From DASUPK01 sp963819715 (GTDB taxonomy: Bacteria; Actinomycetota; Thermoleophilia; Solirubrobacterales; 70-9): DNA of 64,000 nucleotides. A program made the translations under genes and the position numbers. Below the pieces are notes generated by a model. That model did not search any database. It saw only the letters and a program-made list of their open reading frames with translations, and was not told where the DNA came from. The first letter of the stretch is position 1, and every line of letters begins with the position of its first letter. This document shows positions 50,322 through 59,101 of the stretch, piece by piece. The stretch is taken from NCBI GenBank assembly GCA_963819715.1, contig CAWFXE010000002.1, forward strand, positions 1,227,023-1,291,022, read 5' to 3'.

Positions 50322-51220
50322 CTAGGGCCGAGGGCGATTCCCTCTCTTCTTGGCCCTCTTCTTCAGGATGACGGTGCTCGTCTGGCTTGATGTCACGCCG
50401 CCGTTCGGCGTGAATTGGATGGTGACCGCCAGCCGCACCTTGCGCTTGCGCTTCAGCTTCTTCTTGGCTTTGCCGGTCGCAGCGATCAGCAGCTCCACGT
50501 CGCCTGGCCCCCCGACCGTGCGCTGGATCGAGCCGTCTGGGCGCGCACGTTCCGCCCGGACGCGGACAGCTCGCCAGGTCCAGGGACCGAGACCGTAAGC
50601 GTGATGGTCCCTCTCTTCTTGCTTTTCGCCGCCTTGCCGATCGTGAACCGGTTGTCCGGTTGGGCGATGGTGCTCGGCTCCACCGTCGCCGCGACATTGA
50701 TAACCGCGTTAATCGACTCGGTGAAGGAGCTCGGAACCCGTCGGCCAACGCGCCGGGGTGGTAGTAGAAGTTGAACCCGGTCGTCGGCGAGCCCAGGAAG
50801 CACCCGTTCGGGGCGGGGCGGTGGCGTTTCCTGCGCTTACGCCGATGATGTCGCCGGGCTGAACGGGTATGTCGACGGGGAAGGTGTTGAGCGCGTTCGG
50901 CGTCATCGGCCGTGGCCCGTCATGGCCGATGACCATGTAGGTGCTCGGGTCGGCGACCTTGCGGACCACGATGAAGCCGACGGTTCCGATCGGGTTGGAA
51001 TTGGCCCGGTGGCTCCACGATGTGACCCTCGCGTTTCCGGGAGGGACGACGTAGGTGTCTCCCGGTGGGGCGTTCTTCTGGAAGTGAGAAAGTTCGCGGC
51101 CGAGCAGGCGCCGCCGGTTCCGACCCGGCCGATCGACGCGGCGTCCGCGGGGACTGGAGGTACCGCGACGATCAGTGCCGCGAAAGCGGCCAGCAGACCG
51201 ATGCGCGCGCGCGAGGCCAT
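50322..51220 (-). pseudogene. Secreted protein broken by several frameshifts
   Basis: Pieces of one protein lie in successive frames: signal peptide IGLLAAFAALIVAVPPVPADA and ACSAANFLTS, then QKNAPPGDTYVVPPGNARVT to PGDIIGVSAGNATAP, then NGCFLGSPTTGFNFYYHPGAL, then FTESINAVINVAATVEP to VSVPGPGELSASGRNVRA, then RTVGGPGDVELLIAATGKAK to the stop at 50322. Changes of frame fall near 51085, 50815, 50735 and 50550. The ATG overlaps the mutase stop (TAATG). The second half is similar to the intact 45393-46250 gene. Flanking genes are intact, so this looks like genuine decay rather than poor sequence. Confidence 0.8.
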
Positions 51221-52899
51221 TAGAAGAACGCCCCGCCGCGGTACTCGCCGAAGACGTCGCGCATCGCGTTGCAGACGTCGCCGATCGAGCCGCCGGCTCG
51301 CAGCGCCTCCTTGATCGGCGGCAGCAGGTTGCCCTCGCCCTGGGCGACGTCGCGGAGGGACTGGAGGCGCTCGTCGAGGACCTTCTGGTCGCGCGCCTCC
51401 TTGAACTTCGCCAGGCGGGCCAGCTGGCGCTTCTCGGCCTCCGGGTCGACCTTGAGGATGTCGACGTCGTCGACGACGTCGGTGACGTACTTGTTGACGC
51501 CGACGATGATGTCCTGGCCGGTGCGGTAGCGCTCGTGGTAGCTGGCCGCCGACTCCTCGATCTCGCGCTGCATGAATTCGAGCGCGTTGACCGAGCCTCC
51601 CAGGTCCTCGACCTTCTGCATCAGCTCCCAGGAGCGCTCTTCGATCTCATCGGTGAGGTTCTCGATGAAGTAGGAGCCGGCGAAGGGATCGACGGTGTCG
51701 GCGACGCCGGACTCGTGCGCGAGGACCTGCTGGGTGCGGAGCGCGATCCGGGCCGAGCGCTCTGTAGGCAGCGCCAGCGCCTCGTCGAAGCCGTTGGTAT
51801 GGAGGGACTGGGTCCCGCCGGCGACCGCCGCGAAGCCCTGCAGGGCCACCCGGATGATGTTCACCTCGGGCTGCTGGGCCTGGAGGGTGACGCCGCCGGT
51901 CTGGGTGTGGAAGCGGATCATCTGCGCCTTCTCCTCGGTGGCGCCGAACCGCTTTTTCATGATGTTCGCCCACATCCGGCGGACCGCCCGGAACTTGGCG
52001 ATCTCCTGGAAGACGTTGTTGTGGCCGTTGAAGAAGAAGGCAAGCCGCTGGCCGAACTTGTTGACGTCGAGGCCCGCGGCGATTCCACCCTCGACGTAGG
52101 CGATCGCGTTGGCGAGCGTGAATGCGACCTCCTGGACAGCCGAGCACCCCTTCTCGCGGATGTGGTACCCGCTGATGGAGATCGTGTTCCACTTCGGGAC
52201 GTTCTCGTTGCAGTAGGCGAAGATGTCGGTGGTGAGCCGCATCGTCGGCTCGGGCGGGTAGATGTAGTTGCCGCGGGAGATGTACTCCTTCAGCACGTCG
52301 TTCTGGACCGTGCCGCGCAGCTCCTTCGACGGCACGCCCTGCTCCTCGCCGACCAGCTCGTAGAGAAGCAGCAGGATCGCGGCCGGAGCGTTGATCGTCA
52401 TCGAGGTCGAGACGTCGGCCAGCGAGATCTGGTCGAAGCAGATCCGCATGTCCTCGATCGTGTCGATCGGGACGCCGGTGCGGCCGACCTCGCCCTGGCA
52501 GAGCGGGTCGTCCGAGTCGCGGCCGAGCTGGGTCGGCAGGTCGAAGGCCATCGAGAGGCCGGTCGAGCCGTGCTCGGTCAGGTATCGGTAGCGCTCGTTG
52601 GTGTCCTCGGGGCTGGCGAACCCGGCGTACTGGCGCATGGTCCAGAGCCGGTCGCGGTACATGCCCTTGTGGATGCCGCGCGTGAAGGGGTACTCGCCCG
52701 GCTCGCCGAGCCGCTCCTGGAGCCCGGGCTTGACGTCGTCCTCCTCGTAGAGGCGCCTGATGTCGATGCCGGAGTCGGTGATCACCCGGTCCTCGCGCTC
52801 CTCCTCGGGGAGCACGGGGGCGATGTAGCGATGGAGGTCCTCGTCGAGGGCCGCCTTCTGCTCGGCCTCGGGCGCCTCGTCCTTTGGCCGGGTGGCCAT
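51220..52899 (-). CDS. Methylmalonyl-CoA mutase, large-subunit catalytic domain
   Basis: 559 residues: the TIM-barrel substrate domain without the C-terminal B12 domain, which must come from another gene. MRQYAGFASPEDTNERYRYL and EPTMRLTTDIFAYC carry Tyr and Arg at the places equivalent to Tyr89 and Arg207 of the Propionibacterium enzyme, the pair that holds the methylmalonyl carboxylate; isobutyryl- and 2-hydroxyisobutyryl-CoA mutases differ there. Also KWNTISISGYHIREKG, RFHTQTGGVTLQAQQPEVN and AGGTQSLHTNGFDEAL. TATCCT is 6 bases before ATG 52899. Confidence 0.92.
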   Translation of the reverse strand: MATRPKDEAPEAEQKAALDEDLHRYIAPVLPEEEREDRVITDSGIDIRRLYEEDDVKPGLQERLGEPGEYPFTRGIHKGMYRDRLWTMRQYAGFASPEDTNERYRYLTEHGSTGLSMAFDLPTQLGRDSDDPLCQGEVGRTGVPIDTIEDMRICFDQISLADVSTSMTINAPAAILLLLYELVGEEQGVPSKELRGTVQNDVLKEYISRGNYIYPPEPTMRLTTDIFAYCNENVPKWNTISISGYHIREKGCSAVQEVAFTLANAIAYVEGGIAAGLDVNKFGQRLAFFFNGHNNVFQEIAKFRAVRRMWANIMKKRFGATEEKAQMIRFHTQTGGVTLQAQQPEVNIIRVALQGFAAVAGGTQSLHTNGFDEALALPTERSARIALRTQQVLAHESGVADTVDPFAGSYFIENLTDEIEERSWELMQKVEDLGGSVNALEFMQREIEESAASYHERYRTGQDIIVGVNKYVTDVVDDVDILKVDPEAEKRQLARLAKFKEARDQKVLDERLQSLRDVAQGEGNLLPPIKEALRAGGSIGDVCNAMRDVFGEYRGGAFF

Positions 52900-52933
52900 G
52901 GGGCAAGGATAGATAGGGCGGTCGGGGATAGCG

Positions 52934-53512
52934 CTACGGAGCGACCACGGCCTGGGATTCGACCCGCTCCACCAGCACGTCGAGCTGAACGTGCGCGAAC
53001 TGCCCGTAAGCGGGGGGTGGGTCGAGCTGGTCGATGTAGTCCGCCACCCAGAAGCCGAGCTCACCTCGTAGTAGCTGCGCGCACTGCAGCTCGGACAGCG
53101 GCCGGAAGGACGACTCATTCAGCTCGGCGATCGCCGTGTCGACGTGCGCGAGGACCGGCTCGAGCCGCTCCGCGTCCCACTCCGACCAATCACCTTCGCG
53201 CAGCCCGTATGAGGTGCCGTCGCTGTGGGCGACGAAGCCGCTGTCGGCGAGCTCCCGGGCTCGCTTTGTCTCGGCCCGACACGCCGTCTTCGATCCCCTG
53301 AAGCTCCCCAGGTCGTCATAGAGGTCAGGGCGAAGCCGCAACGCATGCCGCTTCACGATCCGTGCGGACTTGTAGCCACGCAGGTGCTGCTCGAAGCGCT
53401 TCTTCGGGCTGCGCGCGCTGGACCCCACGTACACCCATGGGATGCGTGGATCGCGCCTGCGCCCCGCGGCACGGTCCAGCTCGATCACATAGACGCGCTT
53501 CTCAGAAGCCAA
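52934..53512 (-). CDS. GIY-YIG-like domain protein
   Basis: 192 residues. RVYVIELD followed by PWVYVGSSARSPKKRFEQHL supplies the two short strands and the Arg of the GIY-YIG nuclease fold, then KSARIVKRHALRLRPDLYDD. The C-terminal half is acidic and unassigned. Standalone GIY-YIG-like proteins of this kind are common in actinobacteria and uncharacterised; the catalytic Glu is not obvious. TTG 53512 lies inside the end of the previous gene (11-base overlap); GTG a few codons later is an alternative. Confidence 0.65.
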   Translation of the reverse strand: MASEKRVYVIELDRAAGRRRDPRIPWVYVGSSARSPKKRFEQHLRGYKSARIVKRHALRLRPDLYDDLGSFRGSKTACRAETKRARELADSGFVAHSDGTSYGLREGDWSEWDAERLEPVLAHVDTAIAELNESSFRPLSELQCAQLLRGELGFWVADYIDQLDPPPAYGQFAHVQLDVLVERVESQAVVAP

Positions 53513-53987
53513 GGAAGCCGAAACGCTTTTTCTTCTTCGGCTCCGGCGCGGGGGGCTCGGGCTCCGGCTCGGGTTCGGGCTCCGGCTCGGGTTCGGGCTC
53601 AGACGCCTCAGGCGCGGGCATCACGATCGGCTCGGCCTTCTCCTCCGGCTCCTGCGCCTCGCCCATGCCCTCGAACGGGCGCTTGGTCGGGGTCGCCAGC
53701 TCGTCGATCACGGCGTCGAGCCAGCCCTCGAGCTTGGTCGGCTCGTCGCCGTTCTCGGCGGTGACGCTGACGTTCGTCCCCCAGCCCTTCTCGGCCAGCT
53801 CGACCTCGATCCAGGCGTCATCCGACGCCCTCCAGGCGAGTTTCGACTCCTCCTCGCGCTCGTAGACGGTGACGTCGGCTGCGTGCCCGACCAGGGCGGA
53901 CATCAGGCCCTGCATGCGCCCGGGGTGATCGAGCTGCTCCCAGACCTCGGGCGGCGACTTGACCAGCGTGCGGCTTGCAGTCTTCAT
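53502..53987 (-). CDS. SRPBCC-like protein with Glu-Pro repeat tail
   Basis: 161 residues. TLVKSPPEVWEQLDHPGRMQ and SKLAWRASDDAWIEVELAEKGWGTNVSV (residues ~48-75, in parts) suggest a small START-like domain; WLDAVIDELATP is the closing helix. The C-terminus is a Glu-Pro dipeptide repeat encoded by a repeated 18-base unit, ending in KKKKRFGFLGF. Such EP repeats are rigid and extended and could span or tether. ATG 53987 begins MKTASRTL. Overlaps the GIY-YIG gene start. Confidence 0.65.
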   Translation of the reverse strand: MKTASRTLVKSPPEVWEQLDHPGRMQGLMSALVGHAADVTVYEREEESKLAWRASDDAWIEVELAEKGWGTNVSVTAENGDEPTKLEGWLDAVIDELATPTKRPFEGMGEAQEPEEKAEPIVMPAPEASEPEPEPEPEPEPEPEPPAPEPKKKKRFGFLGF

Positions 53988-54053
53988 GGTGCGGGCATTC
54001 GTCCGTGGCGGCGTGGCTCCTGCCGCATACCTCAAATGGGCGAATCCGCCCGT

Positions 54054-55142
54054 TCAGGCCAGGAACGCCTCGATCGCGGCCGCCGCGCGAGGGCCCGCCT
54101 TCCCGTCCCAGAGCGGGATCTCGGGCGCCTTATCGGGCACGTCCTCCGCCAGCCGGCGCTCGGCGGCCTCCCGCAGGACGTCGGGATCGACCCCGATCAG
54201 TTCGTTGGTGCCCTGCTCGACCGTGATCGGCCGCTCCGTGGTCGTGCGGTAGGTGAGGCAGGGAGTGCCGAGCGCGCTCGTCTCCTCCTGTACGCCGCCG
54301 GAGTCGGTGATCACCAGGCGCGCCTCGGCCTCCAGGCCGATGAAGTCGTCGTAGTCCATCGGCGGGGTCAGGATCACCTTGCCCCAGCCGGCGCCCGACC
54401 CCGCGAGCCGCTCCCGGGTGCGGGGATGGACGGGGAAGATCACCGGGATCGAATCGGCGATTCCCGAGAGGACCTCCATGGTCGGCCCGAGCCTCTCCGG
54501 ATCGTCCACCAGTGCCGGCCGGTGCAGGGTGACGAGCACGAACTCGCGGCTCTTCACCGCGTTGCGGCCGAGGACCGCCGGGCGGTTCACGTCCTCCATC
54601 AGGCGGAAGAGGCTGTCGATCATCATGTTCCCCACGAGCTGGACGCCGTCGCTCGTGATCCCCTCGGCGGCAAGGTTCTCGACTGCGTCCGCCGAGGTGC
54701 AGAGCAGGACGTCGGAGATGCGATCGGTGAGGACGCGGTTCACCTCCTCGGGCATGTCCCAGTCGCCGGAGCGGAGGCCGGACTCGATGTGGGCGACAGA
54801 GACGTGGAGCTTGGTCGCGGCGAGCGCGGCCGCAAGGGTGGAGTTGACGTCGCCGGCGACCAGGACGAGGTCGGCGGGATGCTCCGTCAGGTCGGCTTCG
54901 ACGCCGGTCAGTACGGCAGCAGTCTGCTCGGCGTGCGTCCCGGAGCCGACCCCGAGGTTGGCGTCCGGCTCGCGCATCCCCAGCCTCTCGATGAAGCCGC
55001 CGGACAGCGCCCGGTCGTAGTGCTGGCCGGTGTGCAGGAGCCGAACCGAGACGTCGTCCGAGCTCTCCAGGGCGGCGATCACCGGAGCCGATTTGACGAA
55101 GTTGGGTCGCGCCCCCACCACGGCGAGCACCGAGGAAGTCAC
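54054..55142 (-). CDS. wecB: UDP-N-acetylglucosamine 2-epimerase (non-hydrolysing)
   Basis: 362 residues from GTG. Interconverts UDP-GlcNAc and UDP-ManNAc for surface polysaccharide. VVGARPNFVKSAPVIAALES is the WecB opening; LLHTGQHYDRALSGGFIERL, HIESGLRSGDWDMPEEVNR, VTLHRPALVDDPERLG and ITDSGGVQEETSALGTPCLT complete the family pattern, including catalytic acids and the His-Arg of the active site. TAGGTT (55156-55151) lies 8 bases before the start; the divergent SDR starts 49 bp away. Confidence 0.93.
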   Translation of the reverse strand: MTSSVLAVVGARPNFVKSAPVIAALESSDDVSVRLLHTGQHYDRALSGGFIERLGMREPDANLGVGSGTHAEQTAAVLTGVEADLTEHPADLVLVAGDVNSTLAAALAATKLHVSVAHIESGLRSGDWDMPEEVNRVLTDRISDVLLCTSADAVENLAAEGITSDGVQLVGNMMIDSLFRLMEDVNRPAVLGRNAVKSREFVLVTLHRPALVDDPERLGPTMEVLSGIADSIPVIFPVHPRTRERLAGSGAGWGKVILTPPMDYDDFIGLEAEARLVITDSGGVQEETSALGTPCLTYRTTTERPITVEQGTNELIGVDPDVLREAAERRLAEDVPDKAPEIPLWDGKAGPRAAAAIEAFLA

Positions 55143-55190
55143 AGCGGAGGAACCTAGCGGCTGGATCGGCTTCGGTAGTGTCCGGGCTCG

Positions 55191-56069
55191 ATGGCCGGCA
55201 ACGAAAGTGGCGCTGTGGTGGTCACCGGGGCTTCCACGGGGATCGGACGCGCCACCGCGCTCCTCCTCGACAAGAAGGGCTACCGCGTGTTCGCGGGCGT
55301 CCGCAAGCAGGCGGACGGCAAGTCGCTCGCCGACGAGGCTTCGGACCGGCTCACCCCGATCACGATCGACGTGACCAAGGACCGCTCGATCAAGGCGGCC
55401 AGGGACAAGGTCCAGCGCGCGGTCGGCAAGGACGGCCTCGTCGGGCTGGTCAACAACGCCGGTGTCGGCGGCGGCGGACCGATCGAGTTCATGCCGCTGG
55501 ACAGCTTCCGCGACACGCTCGAGGTGAACCTCGTCGGGCAGATCGCCGTGACCCAGGCGTTCATGTCACAGATCCGCAAGGCGAAGGGAACGGTCGTCTT
55601 CATCGCCTCGATCGGCGGCCGCATCGCCACCCCATTCCTCTCTCCATATAACGCCAGCAAGTTCGGCATCGAAGCGCTCGGCGAGTCGCTTCGAGCCGAG
55701 GTCAAGCCCTGGGGCATCGACGTGACCGTGGTCGAGCCGGGCTCGATCGACACGGCGATCTGGGCAAAGGGCGCCGACACGGCGAACGACCAGCTCAAGG
55801 GCCTCTCGCCCGCGGCTCGGCGGCTCTACGGCAAGCAGCTGACTCGTTTCGGCGAGGTCCTTGGGGAGACGGCCGATCGGGGCATCCACCCCGACAAGGT
55901 CGCCAAGGTGATCCTCAAGGCGATCCGCTTGGACAAGCCGAAGCACCGCTACCTGGTCGGGACGGACGCCAAGGTCGCGGCCCGGCTCAAGGGCACTCTC
56001 CCGGAGCGGACGTTCTCGAAGATGGTCGCTCGGCAGACCAAGATGCCGACCGACGTGCCGGCGAAGTAG
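55191..56069 (+). CDS. Short-chain dehydrogenase/reductase
   Basis: 292 residues. TGASTGIGRATALLLDKKGY (NAD(P) glycine motif), VNNAGVGGGG, FIASIGGRIATPFLSPYNASKFG with the catalytic Ser and YxxxK, and VVEPGSIDTAIW after it. A classical SDR with an extended C-terminus (LKGTLPERTFSKMVARQTKM), similar to retinol dehydrogenase-like or steroid-type members. Substrate unknown. TAGTGT lies 9 bases before ATG. Ends directly next to the TetR gene stop on the other strand. Confidence 0.87.
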   Translation: MAGNESGAVVVTGASTGIGRATALLLDKKGYRVFAGVRKQADGKSLADEASDRLTPITIDVTKDRSIKAARDKVQRAVGKDGLVGLVNNAGVGGGGPIEFMPLDSFRDTLEVNLVGQIAVTQAFMSQIRKAKGTVVFIASIGGRIATPFLSPYNASKFGIEALGESLRAEVKPWGIDVTVVEPGSIDTAIWAKGADTANDQLKGLSPAARRLYGKQLTRFGEVLGETADRGIHPDKVAKVILKAIRLDKPKHRYLVGTDAKVAARLKGTLPERTFSKMVARQTKMPTDVPAK

Positions 56070-56675
56070 CTAGACCCGCAGGCCCTCGAGCATCTCCATC
56101 AGAGGGAGTTCGGCGGCCCGACGCGCCGCCTCGCGGTCCTTGGCGGTCGCGATCAAGAGCGCTGCCTCGATCAGCGCGGCGAGGATGAGGTGCGCCGTCG
56201 CCTCCGGGTCCGTGCGCCGGATCTCACCGGCTTCGATCGCGGCCTCGACCGCGCCGCGCATCGCCGCCAGGCCGAGATCCTGGATGCCCTCGCGCCAGGC
56301 CTCCCATCCGAGGACTGTCCTGCTCTGGAGCAGGCCGATCCGCTGTAGCTCACGGTTGGTCGCGGCCTCGTCGAGGTAGGCGTGGCCGCCCGCAATGAGA
56401 GCTTCGAAGGGCGTCTCGGCTCCCGCGGCCGACGCCGCCAGCCGCTCCATCAGGCGCCGCTCGGAATCGCGCCAGACCTCCCGGTACAGCTCCAGCTTGC
56501 TCGGGAAGTGGTGGTAGAGGGCCCCGCGACTGACGCCGGCCCGTTCGAGCACATCCGCGGTGCTGACCTCCCCGTAGTCCCTCTCGATGAAGAGCCGGCG
56601 CGCGGCGGCCAGGACGGCCTCGCGCGCCCCCTCGCTTGGGCGCCCACGCTTCCCGGTGTCCGCGCTCATCGCCAT
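56070..56675 (-). CDS. TetR-family repressor
   Basis: 201 residues. N-terminal HTH: REAVLAAARRLFIERDYGEV, TADVLERAGVSRGALYHHFP, SKLELYREVW, the standard TetR signature; the C-terminal ligand domain is helical and Ala-rich. It diverges from the DUF4242 gene with a palindrome between them, so it probably represses both. ATG 56675 has TAATGT 7 bases upstream; ATG 56669 is two codons in. Confidence 0.9.
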   Translation of the reverse strand: MAMSADTGKRGRPSEGAREAVLAAARRLFIERDYGEVSTADVLERAGVSRGALYHHFPSKLELYREVWRDSERRLMERLAASAAGAETPFEALIAGGHAYLDEAATNRELQRIGLLQSRTVLGWEAWREGIQDLGLAAMRGAVEAAIEAGEIRRTDPEATAHLILAALIEAALLIATAKDREAARRAAELPLMEMLEGLRV

Positions 56676-56688
56676 TTCATGTACATTA

Positions 56689-56705
56689 ACCGACAGACAG
56701 TCGGT
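56689..56705. promoter_or_regulatory. TetR-type operator ACCGAC-N5-GTCGGT
   Basis: Perfect 6-base arms around AGACA in the 48-bp gap between the divergent TetR and DUF4242 genes. It lies next to the TAATGT hexamer of the TetR gene and about 19 bases before ATG 56724. Size and position are typical of TetR operators. Confidence 0.65.
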
Positions 56706-56723
56706 AATTACGAGAGGAGAGCC

Positions 56724-57023
56724 ATGAACACGTATGTGATCCGCAGGGAGAAGGCCTGGGCGTCACCCGAGGAGCTCGAGGCGACCGCCGAGCGCTCGAA
56801 GCAGGTGGCCGACGACGACTTCCCCAACGACATTGCCTGGATCCGCAGCTACGTCATCAAGGAGGACGGTGGCACCCTCGGCACGGTCTGCATCTACCAG
56901 GCGACCGACATCGACGCCGTGCGCGACCACGCCAAGCGCGTCGACATGCCCGCTGACGAGGTGCTCGAGGTCGCCGACACGGTGATCATCCGGCCCGACC
57001 CGGAGCCCGCAGCAGCGAGCTAG
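56724..57023 (+). CDS. DUF4242-like small protein
   Basis: 99 residues. MNTYVIRREKAWASPEELEA, SKQVADDDFPNDIAWIRSYV, GTLGTVCIYQATDIDAVRDH and AKRVDMPADEVLEVADTVI fit the DUF4242 (SCO4226-like) ferredoxin-fold family, one member of which binds nickel. GAGGAGAG precedes ATG. It is the probable target of the divergent TetR. Convergent overlap of 4 bases with the lyase gene. Confidence 0.8.
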   Translation: MNTYVIRREKAWASPEELEATAERSKQVADDDFPNDIAWIRSYVIKEDGGTLGTVCIYQATDIDAVRDHAKRVDMPADEVLEVADTVIIRPDPEPAAAS

Positions 57024-57826
57024 AGCCACTCCTTGACCCGGCCCGGGGTGGCCGTGCCGGAGAAATCGCCGTCGTCGATGATCCGCTCGGCCGCCTCGAT
57101 CAGGCCGTCCGTCGCCGCCCAGGTCAGTCCGCCGCCGACGCTGACGCGCTGGGCGCCCGCCTCGGCGATCTCGGCGAAGGTGAGCCCGAGCCGGCTGAAG
57201 GCGAGGACGTTGACCGGCTTCGAGACCGAGTCGCAGACGGTCTTGATGTCCTCCACCTTGAGCAGGCCGGGCGCGTAGAGCACGTCAGCGCCCGCGTCCG
57301 CGAAGGCGCGTAGCCGCGCAATGGTGTCGTCGAGATCCGGGTTGCCCCGAAGGTGGTTCTCGGCGCGCGCCGTCAGCGTGAAGGGGAAGTCGAACGCACC
57401 GGCTGCCTGGGCCGCGGCGGCGATCCGCTCGACGGCAGGTTCGAGCGCGTAGAGCTCTTCGTCGTCGCGGTCGAAGTCCTCGATCGAGCCGCCCACAGCC
57501 CCCGCCTCGCCGGCCTTGGTGATCGCCCGCGCGGCATCGGCCGCGGTGGGCCCGTAGCCGTTCTCCAGGTCGACAGAGACGGGCAGGTCGGTCGCCTCAT
57601 TGACCACGTGGACATGCGCCGCGATCTCCTCGAGAGTCACCGAGCCGTCGGGCCGTCCGAGGGTGAAGGCGAATCCGCTGCTGGTTGTGGCGAGCGCCTT
57701 GAAGCCGAGCCCCGCCAGGATCTTGGCCGAGCCGGCGTCCCAGGGATTTGGGATGACGAAGGGCTCCCCCATATGGAGGGTGCGAAAGGCCTCTCCCTTC
57801 TCCTGCTGGCTCAGGCTCACACTCAC
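57020..57826 (-). CDS. Isocitrate lyase/PEP mutase family carbon-carbon lyase
   Basis: 268 residues from GTG. FVIPNPWDAGSAKILAGLGF, ALATTSSGFAFTLGRPDGSV, LPVSVDLENGYGPTAADAAR (Asp metal ligand), GGSIEDFDRDDEEL, LTARAENHLRGN and NVLAFSRLGLTFAEIAEAGA define the ICL/PEPM superfamily branch that includes oxaloacetate hydrolase and methylisocitrate-lyase-like proteins. The KKCGH catalytic-Cys loop of true isocitrate and methylisocitrate lyases is absent (SSGFAFTLGRPDG), so a PEP-mutase or decarboxylase type is more likely. Substrate unknown. Confidence 0.85.
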   Translation of the reverse strand: MSVSLSQQEKGEAFRTLHMGEPFVIPNPWDAGSAKILAGLGFKALATTSSGFAFTLGRPDGSVTLEEIAAHVHVVNEATDLPVSVDLENGYGPTAADAARAITKAGEAGAVGGSIEDFDRDDEELYALEPAVERIAAAAQAAGAFDFPFTLTARAENHLRGNPDLDDTIARLRAFADAGADVLYAPGLLKVEDIKTVCDSVSKPVNVLAFSRLGLTFAEIAEAGAQRVSVGGGLTWAATDGLIEAAERIIDDGDFSGTATPGRVKEWL

Positions 57827-57924
57827 TTCATACCAAGCCGGAATCTTCGTCCAGCCCGGCGGTTACGACCGGTCTGGCGCTTACGGTCGGCCTGCAAACC
57901 GTTCGAAAGGGGGATGGACCCCGG

Positions 57925-58626
57925 ATGCAACGACGCTGGATGCTTGCCGGCCTCGCCCTGGTGGCGATCATTGCCGTCGCGGTGCCCGCCCTCGCCGGGG
58001 ACTCCGGCGGCAAGAAGCGGCAGCTCTTCGACGTGAGCCAGATCGCGACGGCCTCGAGGATCAAGGCCCATCACGCGCTCGGAGTGGCGCGGAAAGCAAG
58101 GAAGCGCGCAAACCGCGCGCTGAGGCTCGCGCGACAGGGCGCCGAGACCGGCGGCGCCCCGGCATTCGCCGAGGTGAGCGGCACCGTAACCACCAGCAGC
58201 GAGTCGGACTACGTCTCGCTGGGCGGACCATCGGTGAGCGTCTCGATCGCCCAGGCCGCCGGAGCGCCAAGCGGCACCGCCCTGATCGAAGTTGCCGCAC
58301 AGGCGCACATCGACGATGACGCCGGCGCGGTCGCGCTCTATCAAGACGGCTCGCCGATGCCCGGCCAGAGCGACGTCTGCGACCAGATCGCCGGGACGCC
58401 CGGGCCGGCGTTGTTCACCTCGACCGACGGTCTCTCAGGCACCTGGAGCACCCCGGCGTCGATCGCCATCACGGGCAACTGCGGCAGCACGGGTCCCGCG
58501 GCGCCGGTGATGTTCGTGACGACGCCCGGGAAGCACACCTATGAGCTCCGCTACGCCTTCTGCGACTGCTCGGGCAGCGACGCGAGCTTCTCGCAGCGCC
58601 GCCTCTGGGTGACGCCGCTCGGCTAG
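57925..58626 (+). CDS. Secreted protein with helical stalk and beta domain
   Basis: 233 residues. Signal peptide RWMLAGLALVAIIAVAVPALA, then a basic helical segment (RIKAHHALGVARKARKRANR, ALRLARQGAE) and a beta-rich C-terminal domain with four cysteines (SDVCDQIAG, TGNCGST, FCDCSGS). The pattern of a short collagen- or coiled-like stalk before a jelly-roll-like domain is common in Thermoleophilia surface proteins; specific function unknown. Ends 4 bases into the MarR stop on the other strand. Confidence 0.7.
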   Translation: MQRRWMLAGLALVAIIAVAVPALAGDSGGKKRQLFDVSQIATASRIKAHHALGVARKARKRANRALRLARQGAETGGAPAFAEVSGTVTTSSESDYVSLGGPSVSVSIAQAAGAPSGTALIEVAAQAHIDDDAGAVALYQDGSPMPGQSDVCDQIAGTPGPALFTSTDGLSGTWSTPASIAITGNCGSTGPAAPVMFVTTPGKHTYELRYAFCDCSGSDASFSQRRLWVTPLG

Positions 58627-59090
58627 GTCTTGCTCAGCCGCTCGAGCTGCGCCCGGGTGATCTCGTTCGTGGTGCGGAGGATCTCGTTGAAGCTGTCCAG
58701 CTGCTCGCCGCTGAAGCGCTCGAGGGCGGTCGCCCACTCGGCGGCAACCGGTCCCCAGATCCGCTCGGCGCGCGCGTAGAACGCCTTCGTCACCTCGACC
58801 TTGACCCGGCGGCGGTCGGCCGGGTCCGAGACCCGGCGTGCGAATCCCTTCTTCTCCAGCCGGTCGATCACGCCGGTCACTGCGCCCGTCGTCAGGCCGG
58901 ACTGGGCGGCCAGCTCCCCCGCCGTGACGCCGCCTGCGTTCTCGATGATGTTCAGGCAGTGCAGGTCGGTTTCGTTCACCCCGAGCCGCTGCGCCGCCAG
59001 GTTGTCGAAGGCGTCGTCCAGGTTGCCGCTGACCCGGAACTCCCGGATCAGCTCGCCGATCTGCTCGCTCTTCTTGCCTTTTCGGGTCAC
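58623..59090 (-). CDS. MarR-family transcriptional regulator
   Basis: 155 residues from GTG. LAAQRLGVNETDLHCLNIIE, GGVTAGELAAQSGLTTGAVT (helix-turn-helix), DRLEKKGFARRVSDPADRRR (wing with the DxRxxR motif) and a C-terminal dimerisation helix. It diverges from the VOC gene at 59156 across an AT-rich region with MarR-like inverted repeats, so the VOC protein is the likely regulated target. Confidence 0.9.
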   Translation of the reverse strand: MTRKGKKSEQIGELIREFRVSGNLDDAFDNLAAQRLGVNETDLHCLNIIENAGGVTAGELAAQSGLTTGAVTGVIDRLEKKGFARRVSDPADRRRVKVEVTKAFYARAERIWGPVAAEWATALERFSGEQLDSFNEILRTTNEITRAQLERLSKT

Positions 59091-59101
59091 TCTGATAGTC
59101 T

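Noticed and set aside
51175..53301. 708-codon open frame opposite the mutase
   Set aside because: Antisense shadow covering several real genes; no family features.
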